The notes below the pieces were generated by a model. The model made no database searches. It worked only from the letters and a program-made list of their open reading frames with translations, and was not told the origin of the DNA. Source: Nelumbo lutea (taxonomy: Eukaryota; Streptophyta; Magnoliopsida; Proteales; Nelumbonaceae). From it: DNA of 64,000 nt. A program made the translations under genes and the position numbers. The stretch spans positions 66,707,655-66,771,654 of the forward strand of contig JAKGHH010000005.1 of the NCBI GenBank assembly GCA_022828595.1, read 5' to 3'. Each line of letters starts with the position of its first letter. Position 1 is the stretch's first letter. This document shows positions 60,962-64,000 of the stretch, in pieces.

Positions 60962-61917
60962 CCTAGCATATAATTTCTTTAAAGAATGAAAACAAGTAGA
61001 ACGGGGCATGGTTATTTTTCATATTGCAGGTTGCCTCAATTTTATGCTATGGACTGATTTTTCATTCTGAAAAAAAAATGAGGCCCATGGCAAGAATTTT
61101 GCAATTAAACACTTTAATGTTATTCATTTTTGTCCATAATGAGCATGAATTAAAAAAATGAGGCCTAGAGCAGCGAACCTAATATGGCTTCAATTTTCCA
61201 TTGTTTGGTTGCAAAAGTATTGAGATGTCAGCCCCAATAAAAAAGAGGCCGTGTTTTCCAACATACGTGGCTAAAATTTGAGGTTATATTGTTGCATCAT
61301 TTAACAACATAGTGACTTAATCCATTGGATTATTGAACTATTTGACCAAATTGGTGGGTTATGGGTCAAATATTAATGTTTGTTTTCCATTTTTTGTATG
61401 TCATTTTAATCATTAAGAAATAATTCTAATTTATCACTTTATTTTTTATTAATATGATGAATATATAATATTTAAGATATGCCCAATTTTATAAAATTTT
61501 ATGCACTTTTAGTATTTTTTATGCATTTATTATATTTTTATTACTTAAACTATGTTATCATATGTTGACCCATTTGACCCTATTGGTTAAACCATTGAAC
61601 CATTTGACATGGTAGTGGATATGGGTAAGATATTAAGTCTTTTTTCTTTTTTTTTGTTTTATATTTATTGACCATTTTAATAATTAATAAAAAATACTTA
61701 TTTATCATACTTTATTTATGTTTTAATATTATGAATATATAATATTAAAGATATGCCCTTTTTTATACAACTTTCCATATGTTGTATTTTTTTTTGTACT
61801 TATCTCTTTAATATATATATTTTTTACTTAATTATGATATCACATGTTGACCCATATGACATGTCCATTGAACAACTAAATCATTTGTTTCAGTGAATGG
61901 GTCATGGGTCAACCATG

Positions 61918-61920
<3 letters not shown>

Positions 61921-61957
<37 letters not shown>
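61921..61957. repeat. (TC)n microsatellite
   Basis: Thirty-seven bases of uninterrupted TC. A shorter CT run is near 62386-62398. Confidence 0.95.
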
Positions 61958-61958
<1 letters not shown>

Positions 61959-62380
61959 AGGGATGTCAATGGATTGAGTTAAATGGTAAACCCAGCTAGG
62001 GTCAGCATATTTGGATTTTAGGGTTGGGTTGGGGTTTTGATTCTCCAACCTGTTTTGGCTGGCCCATCCCGCCGAATTATGATACCCTACATATATATGC
62101 AGTATTCTTGTAACTTTTTGTCTTCTAACTCTACAGGCTTACGATTTAAGATTTATTTACATGTTGATTTTGATTTTCTTCTTTTTTAAAATGGGAAAAG
62201 TGATACCTTAGAATCTATAAAACAATTTTCAAACGTAAATTAATGGATTTTAGGTCTTTAAAACATATTAAAAAATACAATTAAAATGTGACAGGTTAGG
62301 TTGGTTGGTATCGGGTTAGACCCTATAGGATCAAATCGGGTTTGGAAATTATGTATTTTTACATGACCCGTTGACATCCT
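61959..62380. mobile_element. MITE with AGGGATGTCAA...TTGACATCCT ends
   Basis: Left end AAGGGATGTCAA and right end TTGACATCCTT are inverted repeats with one length difference. Subterminal GGGTTGGG blocks resemble those of the 24804 family, but the termini differ. Inserted in the degenerate repeat region next to the (TC)n tract. Confidence 0.55.
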
Positions 62381-62650
62381 TATTCTCTCTCTCTCTCTAC
62401 TATTTGTCATGCATAAAAAACATCTTATTCATCACACTAAATTTTATCTAATAATAATGAATATACAATATTAGACATATGCCACTTTTCCTTCAAAATT
62501 CCAATGTTTTTTGGCAAGTTGTGATTTTATATATTTATTACCCTTTCGTTGCTTAATTGTGACTTCACTGTTCGATTCATTTGACCAAAACAGTTGACTT
62601 GCTAATCCGTCATCTAGACCAAAAAGTGGTTTCATTCGGGTCACTTTGAA

Positions 62651-64000
62651 AATATTGTGGATAGTGGCCCGTTCCCCAACAATTTTTTTTTTTCCACCGG
62701 AATGCTGTGACTCCACTTCCTAATGAGTTAAAGAACTAGAAGCCCATCATTTTCTCCATATTCTTTTTCCCTTTCCTTCTCACAAACCAAATATATATAC
62801 CCTAAATGGCTAATGCGAGAATGTTGTTTTCATTTCAAGTTAAGTCCTCTCCGCGAAATACAATTTTAATATATATGCTTAGAGGGTGAGTGAGAACACT
62901 TTTTAGCTCCCTTAGATTTTGTTTTGTGGTAAAGACCTATATAACTTCTAAATTCTAGCGCTTTGCCCCTGATCTGCTGATAGGGTTAATAGTGAAATCA
63001 AGATGACTAAATTGTCTATTTGATATTGTATGGGTTGATTAAAGTAACCATTCTCAAGATGAACTTTGTTCAAAGAAAGTTACACACAGACATGTGAGGG
63101 CAGTGGCGTAGCTAGAAATTTTTTTAGGGTCATATAATAATTTAAAACTTCATAAATGTCAAAAGTATTATTTTTTTTTTTTTACATTTTCAATTGTCCA
63201 CGTCGTAGCTCCTTAGAAATAGCTCTATCAATGCAGCTTAATCTCTCTCATATAGAATCTTTGTATACATAGTCTAATTTCCAAATAAAATGCCTAAATT
63301 GACCCCACACTCTTATATTTTTATTTAATTTTACCAGTGTCAATATAAAAAGTGGGCTAAAAAGCCTGAAATAATACATTAATTCCAAGTTTTTTTTTTC
63401 CTGAAAAGATGAATCAAAAAGGGAAAAAAAATGATCCATAAAAAAACACAGTAATAGTTTAGGGTTTTAGTTATGTTTTATAAAACCATGAGATTAATTG
63501 ACAGAATGCTAACAATGGGGGAAAGGTTTTGAAATCCAAACGTAAAAGTGGGTTGTTATTGCAAAACAGTTTTTTTTTTTTCTAGATACACAGTAGTGTC
63601 TATAATTTACCCCTTTTACATAAGGCTGCAATTTGGGCTGGGTTAGTCCGAACCCAGCTCAAGAAATTAGGGTTGGGTTGAGTTGAAGTTTGGATTAGGA
63701 TTAGGTTTGAAAAGTATGAACATGACTTAACTTTGGGTTGGGTTAGGGTAGAAGCCTTCACCAATCTGTTCCAACCCAAACTCAACTTAACTTCATATTT
63801 GCATATATAAAATATGTATTGATGCATGTAAGTATGATTCACTTTTCATGCATTATGCATATGCAACTACACATCCAGATGTATGTATCTATATATTTAT
63901 GTATTTTTTTTGCCATGAGTGTTATATATTTATTTATTTACCTCTATACGTGTATACATGTATTTTGTGTGTCAAGATTTTTTAGTTTAAAGGTGCTTTT
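62651..64000. other. AT-rich intergenic; no gene recognised
   Basis: CAGTGGCGTAGCTAG at about 63110 resembles the terminus CAGTGGCGGAGCNAG of common plant transposons, without a clear partner end. 63620-63790 has GGGCTGGGTT / AACCCAA blocks like the other MITEs but with unclear ends. No coding region is supported. Confidence 0.4.

Larger units (their letters stand above)
59220..62650. repeat. Degenerate repeat family of about 200-250 bp, at least six copies
   Basis: Paragraphs with the order TTATTTATCACACTT, TTTAATATGATGAATATATA, AGATATGCCC, TGTATTTTTATT, TTTAATTATGACATCA, then GTTGACCCATTTGACC recur near 59220-59380, 59460-59560, 59600-59760, 59820-59960, 61410-61610, 61680-61900 and 62400-62640. 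Copies are AT-rich and diverged, and other elements are inserted between them. No coding. Confidence 0.55.

Noticed and set aside
63620..63790. Another GGGTTGGG-type MITE
   Set aside because: Internal blocks fit but no convincing terminal inverted repeats were found, so it is described only as intergenic sequence.

Overview
This window is nuclear DNA of a flowering plant. Its genes are split by GT-AG introns. It holds a plant-type receptor-like kinase, pieces of R2R3-MYB, TauE/SafE and SPT5-like genes, a Tat-lineage Ty3/Gypsy retrotransposon, several MITE families and long AT-rich intergenic DNA. The species cannot be told from the sequence. It is a scaffold of three contigs joined by two gaps of exactly 100 N (7420-7519 and 39132-39231).

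Layout. (1) 1-7419: first exon of a receptor-like kinase gene (copy A, minus strand, rest outside the window), then its upstream flank with a 32-bp minisatellite, a retroelement RNase H relic and a MITE. (2) 7520-18372: a Tat-type Gypsy element of about 10.3 kb (LTRs 8051-9077 and 17339-18372) with decayed gag-PR-RT-RNaseH-archaeal-type RNaseH-integrase on the plus strand. Downstream of pol, on the minus strand, lies a three-exon gene with its own TATA box. The 530 bp before the first LTR is the 3' end of a second copy of the element, so the gap probably hides more of a tandem element. (3) 18373-26334: the last LTR abuts an R2R3-MYB exon that also carries a stop codon; then a TauE/SafE exon fragment, a CT-rich leader-like locus, MITEs and a tRNA-like sequence. 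(4) 26335-39131: copy B of the kinase locus (3' flank, seven exons, 5' flank). (5) 39232-55146: copy C of the same locus, colinear with B at its left and with A at its right. (6) 55147-64000: an SPT5-like exon beside a Harbinger-type MITE, a minus-strand solo LTR related to the Tat element, then AT-rich degenerate repeats, a 156-bp foldback and MITEs.

The kinase copies should not be counted as three genes without proof. B and C differ mainly by single-base insertions and deletions, and B becomes heavily insertion-rich in the last 2.6 kb before the gap. A differs from C by substitutions and clean indels, as an allele or recent paralogue would. The simplest reading is one locus (perhaps two alleles) represented three times by unmerged contig ends. 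The most biologically interesting items are the spliced antisense gene in the Gypsy element, the probable tandem retrotransposon, the MYB disruption, and a 24-codon upstream ORF whose stop overlaps the kinase's first in-frame ATG.
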